A stretch of DNA of 64,000 nt. Origin: Antedon mediterranea. Taxonomy: Eukaryota > Echinodermata > Crinoidea > Comatulida > Antedonidae. A program made the position numbers and the translations under genes. The stretch covers positions 2,514,312 through 2,578,311 of the forward strand of contig NC_092675.1 in the NCBI RefSeq assembly GCF_964355755.1, given 5' to 3'. Numbering within the stretch: position 1 is the first letter of the stretch; each line of letters starts with the position of its first letter. This document shows, in pieces, positions 1 to 12,183 of this stretch. The notes under the pieces were generated by a model that saw only the letters and a list, made by a program, of their open reading frames with translations, ran no database searches and had not been told where the DNA came from.

Positions 1-2830
1 TTTAACAAGACAAACAATTAGATGAAATTAAAAGAAGAATGCCAAAAAAAAAGAAAGTTAGATTAAAAACATAGAGTGATAATAAACTGTATGAATTTTA
101 TTAGTAAGATTAGATGATACTGATATTCAGAAACATCCACATTTTATAGATATTATTAATATTATTATTAGTATAAACTGCACCATATACTGGCAGAATT
201 GTTAAATTGTTGATTAAAAATTGTTATTATTTAACAAATGAATAATAATAATAACATATGAATTCCCTCCGGAATGTAGTCAGCATTTCTGTATTGCTTT
301 TATAGCTCTACGTGTTGGCATGGTAACACATTTCACACTCGCATCTCACAAACTAAATCTCCGGGGGAAAAATACAAGCAGGTGTTAAGATTTTACATTT
401 CCACACCTCACAATCGTGAAAACGTTGAAATAGTGCGAAACTTTGAATTCTCAATGTGTCTTATTTGGAGCCAAGTGATTTTGTTTGTACACCTTTTACA
501 TTTTACAGATTATTAACCAGTTTCAGTTTATTGAGTATAAATAGTACAATACATATTTACCAATATTTATCATTTTTATTCTCATATAGTTATACATCTA
601 AATTTTCAACACTGGTTGATACAACACTTCTGATATAATAAAAATAATAATATAATATCTGAATCTAAAATAATAATAATAGAAAGCCCATCAGCCTTCA
701 TTAGAAAAGTTCACATTCATTTTAATTCACTTTAACTGTATTTTGTGTCTTTTATGTGTAAACTGATTTTGGGGTTGGGTCAACCGGCTCAGCTACAGTG
801 ATTAAGTTCACTTAGGTTGACTCTGGTCTCACCAATTTCAGTTTTTTTTGTTATGTATATACTTAAATAGACCAAATAAATAATGAAATGAAAATCTGCA
901 TTAAAATGTTATGATTGCTTTAAAAGGCTATCTTTTGCATGTTCCTCCAAACCTTTCCTCCAACTCCCATGCACAATTTCTGGATGATGCGTACCTGCTA
1001 CGATAATAGTTATCAATGTCTTGAAGCTTTAAAACCATAGAGAATTAACTAATATGACAACTTAAACCTGTTGGATATACACATTATACAAACTAAACTA
1101 TTATGTCAAATGTATGTGGTTTAAGGGTAAAATTGCAATATCATTTATTTTCTGGAAAGCCTTTTAAGTATGATGATGTATGCAATTTTTGGCAAAAATA
1201 AATTCCTAAATAAATCTACTAAAGGAAAATAATACCATGAAATCATTTACATTGCAAAAATGCTTTAGATACTAAAAACGGCAAAAATGTGAAAATTATT
1301 ATATATTATTATTATTATTATTATTATTATTACATGTTGTAAAATTCTAATCATGGGAAACTACAGTAATTTTACAGTTTTATTATTTTTTTATATTTAT
1401 AGTTTTACAGTTATTATATCAAGTATTCTTTAATAAACTTAATGCATTTAAAATGGGCCTATTTATAATAAACAAGGAGATGTGAAAATATTCTTATATA
1501 AAATGCCTTTTTTATAAAAACAAAACCATGATAATCAACCAGAATACTGAATTAAAATAAAATACTTAAATTATTAATGGGTTTCATTTGTTTTGAATTA
1601 CCTCCTTAATATATTTTCATATTTGAAATTATTCATGACAATTGAAAATTTATATTTTCTTGAATCGATTCAAATAAAAGTAACTTACACAGGTAGGAAA
1701 TCCTACAGAACATGATTAATTTATTTAAAAAATGTAAGGCTGGGCCTATTAAAAAAATTAAGCAAGAGTGGAAATAGAGCTCAGGGTATACACTTTGTCA
1801 TTTGATTGATAAGATTAATAGTTTATTGTTTTTGTATAAATTACCCAACAGGCAGAGATTAGCTAATGTTGCATCTTAATTGTCTGCAGGAAGTGAGTTT
1901 CTCTATTTGGAGAACACTGTACAGTATAGCACGTTTGTGTCATCATTGAAACAAATGTTAAGGATTTACTAATTATGAATTAAAAATGTTATTATAATAC
2001 TGTACAAACTAAAGGAAATTATTATTTCTATTTTTTGTTGATGAGTATTTTACAGTTACTTTTGTATCACAATCTGTGATAAATCAATGATGCCCTGAAA
2101 TACTAAATAATAATAAGAGATTCAGTTCCTTTTAGCATAGAGGTATTATATCTCTATGCTTTTAAAAATGCATGATGCTACTGGTAGATAGAAGGAAGTA
2201 TAAAGACAAAAGAATTGGACATAAAGATTGACAGGACTGTACAAAATGTAAAGTTGAGGGTATACATTTTTACAGTACTGTAGGTTGATACTGTAGGTAC
2301 AGCTCCTTAAATTAAACAGAGAGTAGTACCAGGCTTTTAATAAGATATGCTGGGTGGAAAAACATTCATTAGCTACCCATCAATATTGAACCAATTCAAT
2401 GTAAAAACAGCAATTTTAACTAGAAACGTCATTTTCAATAGAACATGAACCCAGTCAAGGGTAGGCTATACACATTTTACAGTTGGCTGTTGTAAGATAG
2501 GCCTTTTTGTCTTTACATTTGCCATTCCTTAGCATAAGAATGCAATGGCGCAAAACTTTGCTATCTGTCAATATAGAATGAATTAATTGATTCCATAAAG
2601 GCATAAACCGGAATAAAAAAAAGCAATTTATATCCTGCAAATGTTAAATAAGGAAGTAATTGAACTATTTGAACAACTACACCTTAACTCACAATCACAG
2701 TCATTCTATGTGCAGTACATTGTTATTCTATTTATTTAAAATGAAAAGTTGCAAAGTACAGTACAGAATAGAATAGTAAGGTTATACTGTTTTATAGTAA
2801 GGATAAAGTGTCCAAAGTTTGCCATTGTGC
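1..2830. other. Non-coding, probable TRPM intron
   Basis: No exon with convincing splice sites and family similarity was seen. The sequence is AT-rich with a TTA trinucleotide run near 1305-1330. A stretch at about 764-900 ends in an A-rich AAATAAATAATGAAATG-type tail and may be an old retroelement end. Because the TRPM gene to the right runs leftward, this is most simply its third intron. Confidence 0.4.
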
Positions 2831-3771
2831 TAAAAGAGTGTCATGTGAAAAAGGGTGTCCTGTGAATAAGGGTGTTCCTGTTTGTTTTTATTTTTTGCTC
2901 ATATAAAAATAACATTGGTACAGAAATATATATATATATATACATCAAAAGTCGCAGACTTAACAAACAACAAAATCAGAACAAAGACAACAACAAAAAA
3001 CGAGTAGGAGCAAAGGATAACCTTCTAAACTCGAGTAAGGGTGTCTACTGAATAAGGGTGTCCCCTGAATAAGGGTGTCCCATGAATAAGGGTGTCCACT
3101 GAATAAGGGTGTCCCATGAATAAGGGTGTCCACTGAATAAGGGTGTCCCCTGAATAAGGGTGTCCCATGAATAAGGGTGTCCACTGAATAAGGGTGTCCA
3201 CTGAATAGGGGTGTCTACTGAATAAGGGTATCCCATGAATAAGGATGTCCTGTGAATAGAGGTGTCCCCTGAATAAAGGTGTCCTGTGAATAATGGTGTC
3301 CTGTGAATATGGGTTTCCACTGAATAAGGGTTTCCCCAGAATAAGGGTGTCCCTTGAACAAGGGAAGTCCTGTGACTAATGGTTTCTTTGAATAAGGGTG
3401 TCCTGTGAATAAGGGTATCATGTGAATAAGGATGTCCCCTGAATAAGGGTGTCCTGTGAATAAGGGTATCATGTGAATAAGGATGTCCCCTGAATAAGGG
3501 TGTCCCCTGAATAAGGGTGTCCCCTGAATAAGGGTGTCCCCTGAATAAGGGTGTTCCCTGAATAAGGATGTCCCCTGAATAAGGGTGTCCCTTGAACAAG
3601 GGAAGTCCTGTGACTAATGGTTTCTTTGAATAAGGGTGTCCTGTGAATAAGGATGTTCCCTGAATAAGGGTGTCCCTTGAACAAGGGAAGTCCTGTGACT
3701 AATGGTTTCTTTGAATAAGGGTGTCCCCTGAATAAGGGTGTCCCCTGAATAAGGGTGTCCTATGAATAAGG
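2831..3771. repeat. 17-bp minisatellite array
   Basis: The unit is close to CTGAATAAGGGTGTCCC and repeats about 40 times from 3031 to 3771. Three degenerate units lie earlier at 2831-2880, separated by unrelated sequence containing a TA microsatellite (about 2926-2942). Seventeen is not a multiple of three, so each frame cycles through the same 17-residue pattern; this alone explains the long repetitive ORFs on the minus strand, which are not genes. A longer variant segment (TCCCTTGAACAAGGGAAGTC then TGTGACTAATGGTTTCTTTG) recurs near 3349, 3587 and 3670, showing duplication of multi-unit blocks. The array lies in the presumed third intron of the TRPM gene. Confidence 0.95.
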
Positions 3772-3869
3772 GATGTCATTTATTTACATTAAGGAGGAGT
3801 TCTACACATGTTCACAATCCCAAAACACATATTTTCATTTAAGTTAAAATCTAAGATTTATTGCCAAAC

Positions 3870-4023
3870 CTGTGCTTTGTTGCCATGGCCACCTCCTTGA
3901 AACTCAATTCGGCCATATGCATCTGTTGGAAGTTGGATGGTGTTGGCTTTAGGTGACCACGGTTCCTTGGTTTTATGTTGTTTACTCATTCTGTGTAGAG
4001 CTTGTGATCGTCCACAACCACAT
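3870..4023 (-). CDS. TRPM: TRPM-family channel, coding exon 3
   Basis: Minus-strand exon with acceptor CCTCAG at its high end and donor CAG/GTTTGG at its low end. Read in the phase left by the exon at 4450-4529, it gives a Cys-x-Cys-Gly motif, then WSPKANTIQLPTDAYGRIEF. The Cys-x-Cys-Gly, Trp-Ser and PTDAYG-I-F pattern is the start of the TRPM (melastatin) N-terminal homology region. TRPM proteins are tetrameric cation channels with a large cytosolic N-terminus. Length 154 nt; it completes the previous codon and ends in phase 0. No following exon was recognised before the left edge, so the pore and C-terminus lie outside the window. The TRPM subtype cannot be assigned. Confidence 0.8.
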
Positions 4024-4449
4024 CTGAGGAAAGAACCATATTTGGAAATGATTATTTATTTATTTATTTTAATATTATGACTTTAAAACAAAGTAATTGT
4101 GAACAAAAGAGAAATTCATCCTGTCCATGAAATGGAATAAAATAGTGGAAAGGGTCATGTTGCAAGATGAGAGGCGTAACTGATAATAATGATGATGTTG
4201 ATGATATTGACAATGATGATGATGATTGATGAACTGTAAACAATCAAACTAAATAATTATTAATTTAATATGGTGGTGATTAGATGTTGATGATTTTAAA
4301 TATTGCTATATAATTATAATATAACTTTTATTTCATGTTCTTCAATGTACTGTTATTTTCTATCATAAACTTGCTGAATTGTTTCAAGACTTTAGCAATT
4401 TGACTTGATTATTAATGAAATTTATAATTTTAAATATTTATATTAATAC

Positions 4450-4529
4450 CTGTAAGAATCTCTACCACTTGGAGAAAACAGTTTGCATTCCTTCTTGAAA
4501 AAAGAAGTCTCGATCCAAGGACTTTGAGC
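4450..4529 (-). CDS. TRPM: TRPM-family channel, coding exon 2
   Basis: Minus-strand exon, acceptor TTTTAG and donor CAG/GTATTA, 80 nt. It encodes AQSPWIETSFFKKEC and a short linker ending in Arg. The W-I-x-x-x-F-x-K-x-E-C pattern just before the Cys-x-Cys-Gly motif is typical of TRPM N-termini, and the phases of this exon and the one at 3870-4023 fit. The ORF of 99 codons on the opposite strand at 4602-4901 has no family resemblance and is treated as chance. Confidence 0.8.
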
Positions 4530-5684
4530 CTAAAATGTAAACGAAAATTAATAGGATAATCATATACAGTACCTGTACCATCAACTGGCATTAAAAGATA
4601 TATGCACTGTATTCATTGGTGGGTAGACCCTCATATGGAAGATGATAGCATATTGGCCTGTCAAGTCAATACATATTTTATCGTGGCACACTATTATTTG
4701 CACCCTATTCATGATTGCAATGTTGAGCTACAAGTCCTCCAGAAATACTCTATTCAGATAAAGTCCTTGGGTTATCCCTTGACATCTAATCTAATATACT
4801 GTAATCTATACGAAGGATCTAATTGGGAAATCGAAGGATTAGTAATTGGCATAGTGATATCAATTACTAATACAGTAGGTCATGTGATAACTCTACACTA
4901 AGATCACAGTGCAGTGAAATAATATTGTTTTTCAGTGAGAGTACAATGATACCAGAAAGTGGAAGGTACAGTAATTTATCCATGTGTTTGCAAATAAATT
5001 GATATAGGCCTAGGGTTTGATTTAAAAATGCATGGCAGCCCGTAACTAAAAAGCAAGACAAAATGAGTATATCACAATAAAAAAATTGTTATAAACTAAA
5101 AATGGTGAAATAAAAAACTAAATCCCACAATTTTAAAGAGCTCCGCAACAAATTCAAAAGGGTTGCATAATTATAATAATATATTAATAAAAGTCTATTA
5201 TAGTCATAGCATAAAATATGAAGTATGTCTCGGTCTAGAGTAGTAGTAGCTAGTAGTACTAGTTGTAGGCCTAGGAAGGTGTCCTAAAGCCTATTTATTA
5301 TTAATAATATTACTGTATACCTAGAGTAGAGAGAGGCTATTTATTTAGGCCTTCTTCACAACATTTCTTCCCATCATGTCATAATAAAAAATCGTATGTG
5401 AACTAACAACTCAAACCAAATTTTATATTCTGTAAAGGCATTGATTGATAATGTTGTTTTGACAGTAGGTACTGTATCAGAATACAGTTAATTACATTCA
5501 GTATTGATCTTTTCCACCTGTTGCTAGGCTCCAGTTATCTCACGTTTGGTACCATACCGGTGTCCCATGCCGGTCGAAAACAAACTTTTCTGCACCTCAA
5601 GCATGCGAACCTGCCTATCATTTGCATTGACCGTCGGCCTAGCATTTATGGTTCTAAACCGACTTATTCATCTAATCTACTTAC

Positions 5685-5687
5685 CAT
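5685..5687 (-). CDS. TRPM: Probable TRPM start-codon exon
   Basis: On the minus strand an ATG is followed directly by a strong donor (ATG/GTAAGTAG). Spliced in phase 0 to the exon at 4529 it gives Met-Ala-Gln-Ser-Pro-Trp. The 5' untranslated part would run upward from 5688, and its limit is not visible. A first coding exon holding only the ATG is possible but unusual, so transcript data are needed to confirm it. Confidence 0.45.
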
Positions 5688-6620
5688 AATGAATTGAATG
5701 AATGATATCTAAAAATCTGTAAATAACGAACTTCAGCATTTATTTCTTCACTGTCCTGTACAATAATTAACCATTATTTTGTTGTAATGATTCCATTTTC
5801 GATCGAAAACTGAAATCCGAGAAAGAAATCAGTAAAAATGAAAATCTCATAGTGCGCCCTCTCTAACTAACTTCTTACGTCTGTTTTTTTATAAACCACC
5901 ATTTCATCATTGTTGCCTACTTATGATCAATCAAATAATTAATTCATTATTTTTCATTGATTGATGTTAGATATTTAGTCTATTTTCCTCGTGTTGCCTT
6001 AGGCCTATTCATCCATTTATCCATCCGCCCCGTCCCATCCATTCATCCATCTCCATCCATTACCTTTTGATCAATCATTTGTCAATAGTAAAGGCCCTAT
6101 AATAATATGTAGGCCTATAGCGCCTAATATATGAACCTTGTATTTGTGTTTGCATTTTGTGCTCGTCTATCCTTGCCCAATGTGATGTATCATTAAATCA
6201 TTAACTATATGTCTGATATAACACAATTATGGTGTAGGCCTAGCCCTAATACAAAATTATTATTACGAATATTCACGGAGTGTGTTTTTCCTTATATTAG
6301 TATTACTCTAGCAGAATACAAATCTAATCTTCCCATTACACAACATACAAATAAATGAAACAGAAAACAATAATATAACCACAGCCTGATGACACAATTT
6401 TCCATATGTTTATCTTCGTTTTATTTATAGATAACTTGTTGATATTGGAACTAATAAGCAAATTGATTTATTTGACCATACTAAGAAGTCAAGATACTTT
6501 AATGGTATTAATTCCGCGAGCATTTCAATAGGCCTGCGTTGATTGTACAACTGATGCCGCATGTCACCTCGGCCAAAGAACAACAACCCAGGCAGATAGA
6601 TCTCTTGAAGTATCCTATTA
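5688..6620. other. Intergenic, no gene seen
   Basis: Probable promoter side of the TRPM gene. It holds an imperfect CATCCATC-rich stretch near 6010-6060 and three TAGGCCTA palindromes within about 250 bp (6000, 6110, 6235). No coding or RNA gene could be supported. Confidence 0.4.
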
Positions 6621-6622
6621 TT

Positions 6623-6704
6623 TAAGCTTAAAGTTTGATCACTACCATATTTGGACACATCATACTTTGTTTGTCAAACTAGTTTGATAGTGTAGACAGA
6701 GCTT
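6623..6704. mobile_element. Fragment of foldback MITE family A
   Basis: It ends in AGTTTGATAGTGTAGACAGA then GCTT, the inverted form of the terminus of the complete copy at 62631-62763, and holds the shared core CACTACCATATTTGGACACA. The left terminus is shortened to AAGCTTAAAGTTTGAT, so one inverted repeat has lost its middle. It is non-coding and presumably moved by an unseen transposase. Confidence 0.7.
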
Positions 6705-6839
6705 AAGATGTGTTATTATCTCTCAATCTTTAAAATGTTTCCTTGTCCACCCTCTAATTCATCCATGTTCCAACTACTGTAATTTTATATTTTTGATTTA
6801 GGCCTACAGACATAGCGGATCTGTGAAATGAAAAAAAGG

Positions 6840-6920
6840 TCGCCGCTCTAACCGAGATTCAAACACAAACTTTCTGCTTGATATGCAGACATCCTACCAG
6901 TAGACCATACTGAGACTTTC
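6840..6920 (-). repeat. tRNA-like relic or SINE head
   Basis: Read on the minus strand it contains an A-box-like TGGTCTACTGG and a B-box-like GTTTGAATC. Between them is a 5-bp anticodon-type stem (TCTGC/GCAGA) with loop ATATCAA. The acceptor and T stems do not pair, so it is not a working tRNA gene. A decayed tRNA pseudogene or tRNA-derived SINE head is the likely origin. Confidence 0.4.
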
Positions 6921-7522
6921 ACGATATAGTTCAAAATAATATAGATAACACAAAACTCACAGCGTAATGTTATACTGTAGTTTATTAATACTGATGATAA
7001 TATCATATCATCTTCATAAATCATATTCAAATATATAAATGATAAATATTTTTTTTTTACGTTTATTTTTCATATACATATATTTATATTGTGCTTAATC
7101 TTCTATCTGTCGACCCATTTCGTAATATGAGATGTACAATCCGAAAAAGCGGAAACAATCCACAAGAACCTTAGCTTTTTCCCTTACCATCATTATTGCT
7201 GCTGTACATAATTGCTTGGTCCAATGTATATGGTCCAATATATGGATAGCAATAAATATTACACTATACAAATAGAGAGAATGCACAGTTATAATGGCCT
7301 GCTATAGACCAGTGGTTTTAAGAACTGTTTGTAATAATGGTATTTTTTTGCCAACAGAAATTGGTCCTCTGAACAAAAAAAAACATCTTAAATATACGCC
7401 ATACCGTTTGCCATGTTTTAATGGATTTCTTACAGAATTATCAGGACTCCTTAATAAAAGGTTAAGGTGATTCGCATTATTTTGGCTCTGGGGAAAAAGG
7501 GAATCTCAATTTTTGTTTTTCT

Positions 7523-8674
7523 CTAAATAGATCTTAACTCACTAATTCTATTATCATGATTTACAGCCTTTTTGAAACACAGTGCTTCAACATATGCTGT
7601 TCTATAAACAACGCTAAAAGTGGTATACAACAAGGAATTAACAGCAGAGTTAAGGTACATAAAAGTTCGAGATAGATTCGTAAATATTGTGTTGTTTTCA
7701 AGCAGTATCTTACTAGCTGTTTCAGAGTTCCACACACCAACGATTCCCCCTAGAAAACACGTTAACATGTAAGGGGCTAGACACACAAAATACACTGCGC
7801 TGTTTATTAAAAGCATGTGTGTTATACGCTGTTTTCTTTGTCGACGCCTCGTGACGATGTCTGTGTGCTCTTTGCACACACTCTGTGTGTGTTTCTTAAG
7901 TACCCTGATTAACTTAAAGTAGAAATAAGAATTTAAAAAGAACGCAACAATAAAAGGAATTCCTTGGCTAATGTTATAATAAACTTGAAATCCAGCTGTA
8001 ATATTCTGTTCCAAAATAGTTGTTGGATAATCCGTGTAATTTCCTCCGGGAGGCCATTCTATGCAAATATGACAATAACGAATGTTTGGAGGTAAAAATA
8101 AAATTGAGAAAAATAATCCCGTACCCCAGATGAAACATAGCAGTTTAACAAGGTGTCTCTGTTTAATACATCTAGTTTGTATATTTAGGCCTACTTTACG
8201 TGTAGGGCTTTCTCTTTGTAATGTTGGATGGCAAACCACATTGTATCTCTCGTAGGCCACTGTTGTTATTGCGATCAAGGAGGCTTGGAACGTCAATTCG
8301 ATAAAGCTCTGGAGAATTGTATATGATTTTGCACTAAATGGGAAAACATCGTTAGCAAATGTTGACGAACTAAAACGAAGCGTTTTTTCACCAACAGCCA
8401 AAATTAGAAACAGTATATCAGAGATTGCCAAACTCGCAAGAAGAGCGTTCAATGTTGTTCGCATTCTGTGTACTCTATACAAAACAAATAAAAATATTCC
8501 ATTGTTTAAAACTCCAAATACGAGAATGATGGGAAATATCTTTGTGATGAAGAGCTCATCAACGTCAGCATATGAATTAGTTGAAATGTAATCGTCTGCT
8601 TCCGAAACGTTCAAAGTTATATTAGAATTACACTCCATAACATTCGTCAAACTGTTGTTAATTCTGTAACTCAT
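7523..8674 (-). CDS. Rhodopsin-family GPCR, intronless
   Basis: A single 383-residue ORF encodes a class A seven-transmembrane receptor of the plasma membrane, probably for a peptide. Seen: an extracellular N-terminus with N-glycosylation sequons (NNS 6-8, NIT 18-20, NVS 22-24); TM1 about 46-67 with Asn58; TM2 about 76-97 with Asp86; TM3 ending in Glu-Arg-Tyr 142-144; TM4 about 176-195; TM5 about 236-256; a basic third loop (RRRQRKQR near 276-283); TM6 about 285-308 with CLAP; TM7 with NSLLY 346-350. Two departures from the family: the usual NPxxY is NSxxY, and the position of the near-universal TM3 cysteine (25 residues before Arg143) is Tyr118, although cysteines remain in the second extracellular loop (201, 204). 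The first ATG is used; no better start lies in frame. Ligand and orthology are unknown. Confidence 0.85.
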   Translation of the reverse strand: MSYRINNSLTNVMECNSNITLNVSEADDYISTNSYADVDELFITKIFPIILVFGVLNNGIFLFVLYRVHRMRTTLNALLASLAISDILFLILAVGEKTLRFSSSTFANDVFPFSAKSYTILQSFIELTFQASLIAITTVAYERYNVVCHPTLQRESPTRKVGLNIQTRCIKQRHLVKLLCFIWGTGLFFSILFLPPNIRYCHICIEWPPGGNYTDYPTTILEQNITAGFQVYYNISQGIPFIVAFFLNSYFYFKLIRVLKKHTQSVCKEHTDIVTRRRQRKQRITHMLLINSAVYFVCLAPYMLTCFLGGIVGVWNSETASKILLENNTIFTNLSRTFMYLNSAVNSLLYTTFSVVYRTAYVEALCFKKAVNHDNRISELRSI

Positions 8675-9958
8675 CTTACCATTGTTGTTCTAAATAGTCC
8701 ACACATAACTTGGAATGGAGAAATGAAGCAGATTTCCATACGAAGAGGCGAACAGCTGAGTCTAAAAATGAGTCTGCAACCAGGGAGAATCGTTTCAATT
8801 GTAACTTGTGTTTCTCACCCCTGCTCTTATTCGTTTCTGATAGCCTGTTATGACGACAATATGCAATAAAGTCACGTGTTATTTACTTTCCCATAACCTT
8901 TCGTTCTATTGGTGTTTAAGAACATGTTTACAGTACTAATACTTCGATACGGATATAGCTGGTAGTGAATTATGATTACACGTTGTCTACATCTATTAGA
9001 GTTTTTACGTTGAATGACAAGTATTTATCATTTGAAAATCGTAATTTAATTTGGTCATTACATGCCACGGCTGGTATGGCTGTGACACAATACAACCATC
9101 TGAATAAAATATTATTCTAAAGACTATGAACGTCTGTTTGTTGAGGGTATTTTCTGGTTAAGTCTGATAATGATTTTATTGTCGGACATTATTGCGCACG
9201 GCACTTAAAACATGAAACACAGTAGTAATGTACATTCTGCCTCTTATTATGATACGACAAAATGCTTTTCCATCTTATAATAAAGCTTTTAATTCTAATT
9301 CTAGTTCCGTAGGCTACTATAGTATGTATCTACGATATAAACTCGTGTGTTTAGGTCAGCATTACTTTTTATTGTCGGTCTAATAGTTCATAACAAAACA
9401 AAAATAATAATCGTTATATACTTTATTTTGTTGTTTTCTTTTTTTATATTTTTAAACCCCATCTCCAATTATTCATATATATATATATATATATATTTTC
9501 TTTTTCTTTATTGTAATTCCATTTCCAATTATTCATGAGGATGATGATTATGATGATGAGTATATATTTGTTCACTTTCTTTCCTTCTTTCTCCTTAATT
9601 CATATCTCATTTCCCACCATTTATCAGTTTGATGTTTTGAACATCACTTTTCCCAGAAATACAAAATCTTAAAAACAAATGATGTATACAGGTAGTTATA
9701 TTTCTTATACTTAATTTTAACAATTCAGAAAGTTACAATGTTTTTTTCACACAATCACCAAAACAATAGAAAATATTGTTGGGTTATATGTTGGGTTTCG
9801 GGTCAACGTTTTACACAAATTAATATTAGAAGAAAAAAAATTAAATTCGTCAAATTTGTTTGTATTAGGAGCTTTAACGGAATAAGTGTCCACTTTGAAC
9901 GAACTGGTAATTAATAATTAACTAATATAAGTAAACAATATAGTTAATTTGTACACAC
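8675..9958. other. Intergenic, upstream of GPCR
   Basis: This should contain the GPCR promoter and 5' UTR, but no firm core element could be chosen. A TA dinucleotide run lies near 9474-9496, followed by a GATGAT run near 9538-9560. The short ORFs here are AT-rich and unconvincing. Confidence 0.4.
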
Positions 9959-10140
9959 CTGGCTCGAATAGCTAACATTGCCAGTAACCTAACAGTCAGC
10001 TTCAGTTCAAATATTTCACTAACAAAGTTCTTTCTTCTAACAGACGATAACATAATAGTTTGCATGATGGGAAATACGTGTATAACGCTTAAGGCAACAT
10101 CACACGTTTTGATTCCATTGAGAACTACAAACAAACCGAA
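9959..10140 (-). CDS. Orphan exon-like ORF, unrecognised
   Basis: Minus-strand stretch bounded by acceptor TTTTCTCAG and donor GCCAG/GTGTGT, open for 60 codons in the frame starting at the acceptor. It reads FGLFVVLNGIKTCDVALSVI, then a mixed hydrophobic and basic region. The composition suggests part of a membrane protein, but I recognise no family, and no partner exon was found on either side. It could be a real exon of an unseen gene or a chance ORF between lookalike splice sites. Confidence 0.3.
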
Positions 10141-12116
10141 CTGAGAAAATTATTTAATAAACTACGTTGTACTTTGTTTTGATTGTTCATTTTTGTGACT
10201 GTGAGACAAACCGGTAAAACTTTTATAGTATTTCAAAGATCGCAGTCATTGCCCTTTGCTATATGCTGTGACAATATTGACATTATAGAATAGATCAGGA
10301 ATGGTGTACCTCACTCACTGATTCATTTATCGATCAGTTGGATTTGTATGGAACGCCATAGCATATTGTACGTGTAAAAATGCTGTATCTTCGTCGTGGT
10401 ACTTTATGTGCCTGATAGAAATATTGCGTCTATAAACCGTATCGTTATCATATCATAGATTAATCAAATTATACTGTTATCATTTGTTAATTGGCAATTT
10501 AAGTGAATTAACTAAAGTTGATTAAGAATTAGCACCTACAGAAAGCACCCACATGCCTTCCATATTAGCACTTAACTCAAGTACTATACTTTACCAAAAT
10601 CAACAGAAGATAAACTGAACTGATACAAATGAAAAGAAAAATAAACTAACGTAAATATTTAAAAGACAGTGGGCAGTATCAACAAAATTCTACATATATC
10701 AAATAGTAAGTGGAAAAATAAAAACATTTGGAAACATACAGCCTCTAATCGATACATGGATCGATCGATCAGTAATGATTACTTATATATAAGTAGGCCT
10801 ACTCCGTGATTATAGCCTACCATACGGATTTGGGGTTGAAACATACACATTGGGATTGAAGTACATGAAGAAGGTAATTTTGTCTGCACATTAGATCAAT
10901 CATGTTTTATAGTTACCGGTATAATATTCAAGATTGAATTAAAAAAAAACACCTTTTCTACTTATTAAATATATATTAGGCGGTCATGTCTTGATCTCCA
11001 GTACTAACAGATTTTATTTTTTCTGTTATTCATATTTTAGATTACTATTTTCTTCAATGCATTTTCTTTTTTATTTGTGTTTTTTTTTCTTTCGAGGCTC
11101 ACCCAACTCAAAATGTTTCCCAACATCTTTTATGGTTTTTGCCTTCATTTTCTGAAACATTCTTTTTATTTATAATACTGTAGGCCTACCATACTGTTTC
11201 TTGTTATCCTATGTATTCAGATTTGTAAATAAATATTTATTGAATAGAATAGAATGAAAAAGATTAACATTCAGTCAAGATTCAAGTTTTGGTTCAATTC
11301 TATAGGCCTAATTGGAAGTTCGGGACTTAGTTACACAAATATACTGAAACCAATTAGGCTTACAGAATAAAGGTTAAAGTTATTTATAACATTCGGTACA
11401 ACAGTGTTCAATATTAAGTGAGCGGTAATGTTTTATGTAGGTAAGCTATCTTGTAATATAAAAGGAGTAGGGCTATGTTCATGTATTAATCATGCATATA
11501 TCGGGAAAACAGAATGGTAATGACAGTAATCATGTTCAACAGTGCAGATTTCAATCTGTGTTAACGTTTATTTTAAACCATTTATCTCTTCATTCCTCTG
11601 AATTTTCTTTATTTACAAAGTTATTGTTTACGATTTCCTACGTGACGTAAACGTCTAGTTACAGCTGTAAATTATGTCTGTGTTTAATTACATGGGATGG
11701 TGATCATTGTAATGAACAACTTCTCGAAACTCCATCATTGCTTTTAATTTTTTGCCGGTTGTCATAACACAAATCGTACGTATGTAAGTGTAGTTGAATG
11801 CGGTCAAGTGTATAAGTGTACACACTTTATACGGCTGCACACGTTACTGTCTAGTTTATATTAAAATTACATTATACTTACTTAGTACTTAGTTTTTGTT
11901 ATTTTGTGATTCTTAGCTAGAATATTTGACTACTTTAAGATAGAATCCGTCTTCATTGTTTTTGTCACGTTTGGTTACGATACCATCACATCTGGAAGAA
12001 AGTGGTACTTCGCTCATTCTCGCTTCATTGGTTGTCGCCACCCTCATTATACAGATCATTGGAGTTTTTTTTATTTATAACTCCTTTCAATATTTACGTT
12101 TCCAAGAAACAGACGT
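10141..12116. other. Intergenic, no gene seen
   Basis: AT-rich. Around 11190-11256 a stretch ends in AAATAAATATTTATTGAATA plus GAATA repeats, like the tail of an old LINE or SINE. TAGGCCTA palindromes lie at 10794, 11181 and 11303. Confidence 0.4.
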
Positions 12117-12149
12117 GTCTCTGTGGCGCAATCGGTTACCGCGTTCGGT

Positions 12150-12183
<34 letters not shown>

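Noticed and set aside
3045-3684. Long repetitive minus-strand ORFs (up to 184 codons)
   Set aside because: They are the three frames of one 17-bp minisatellite without stop codons.
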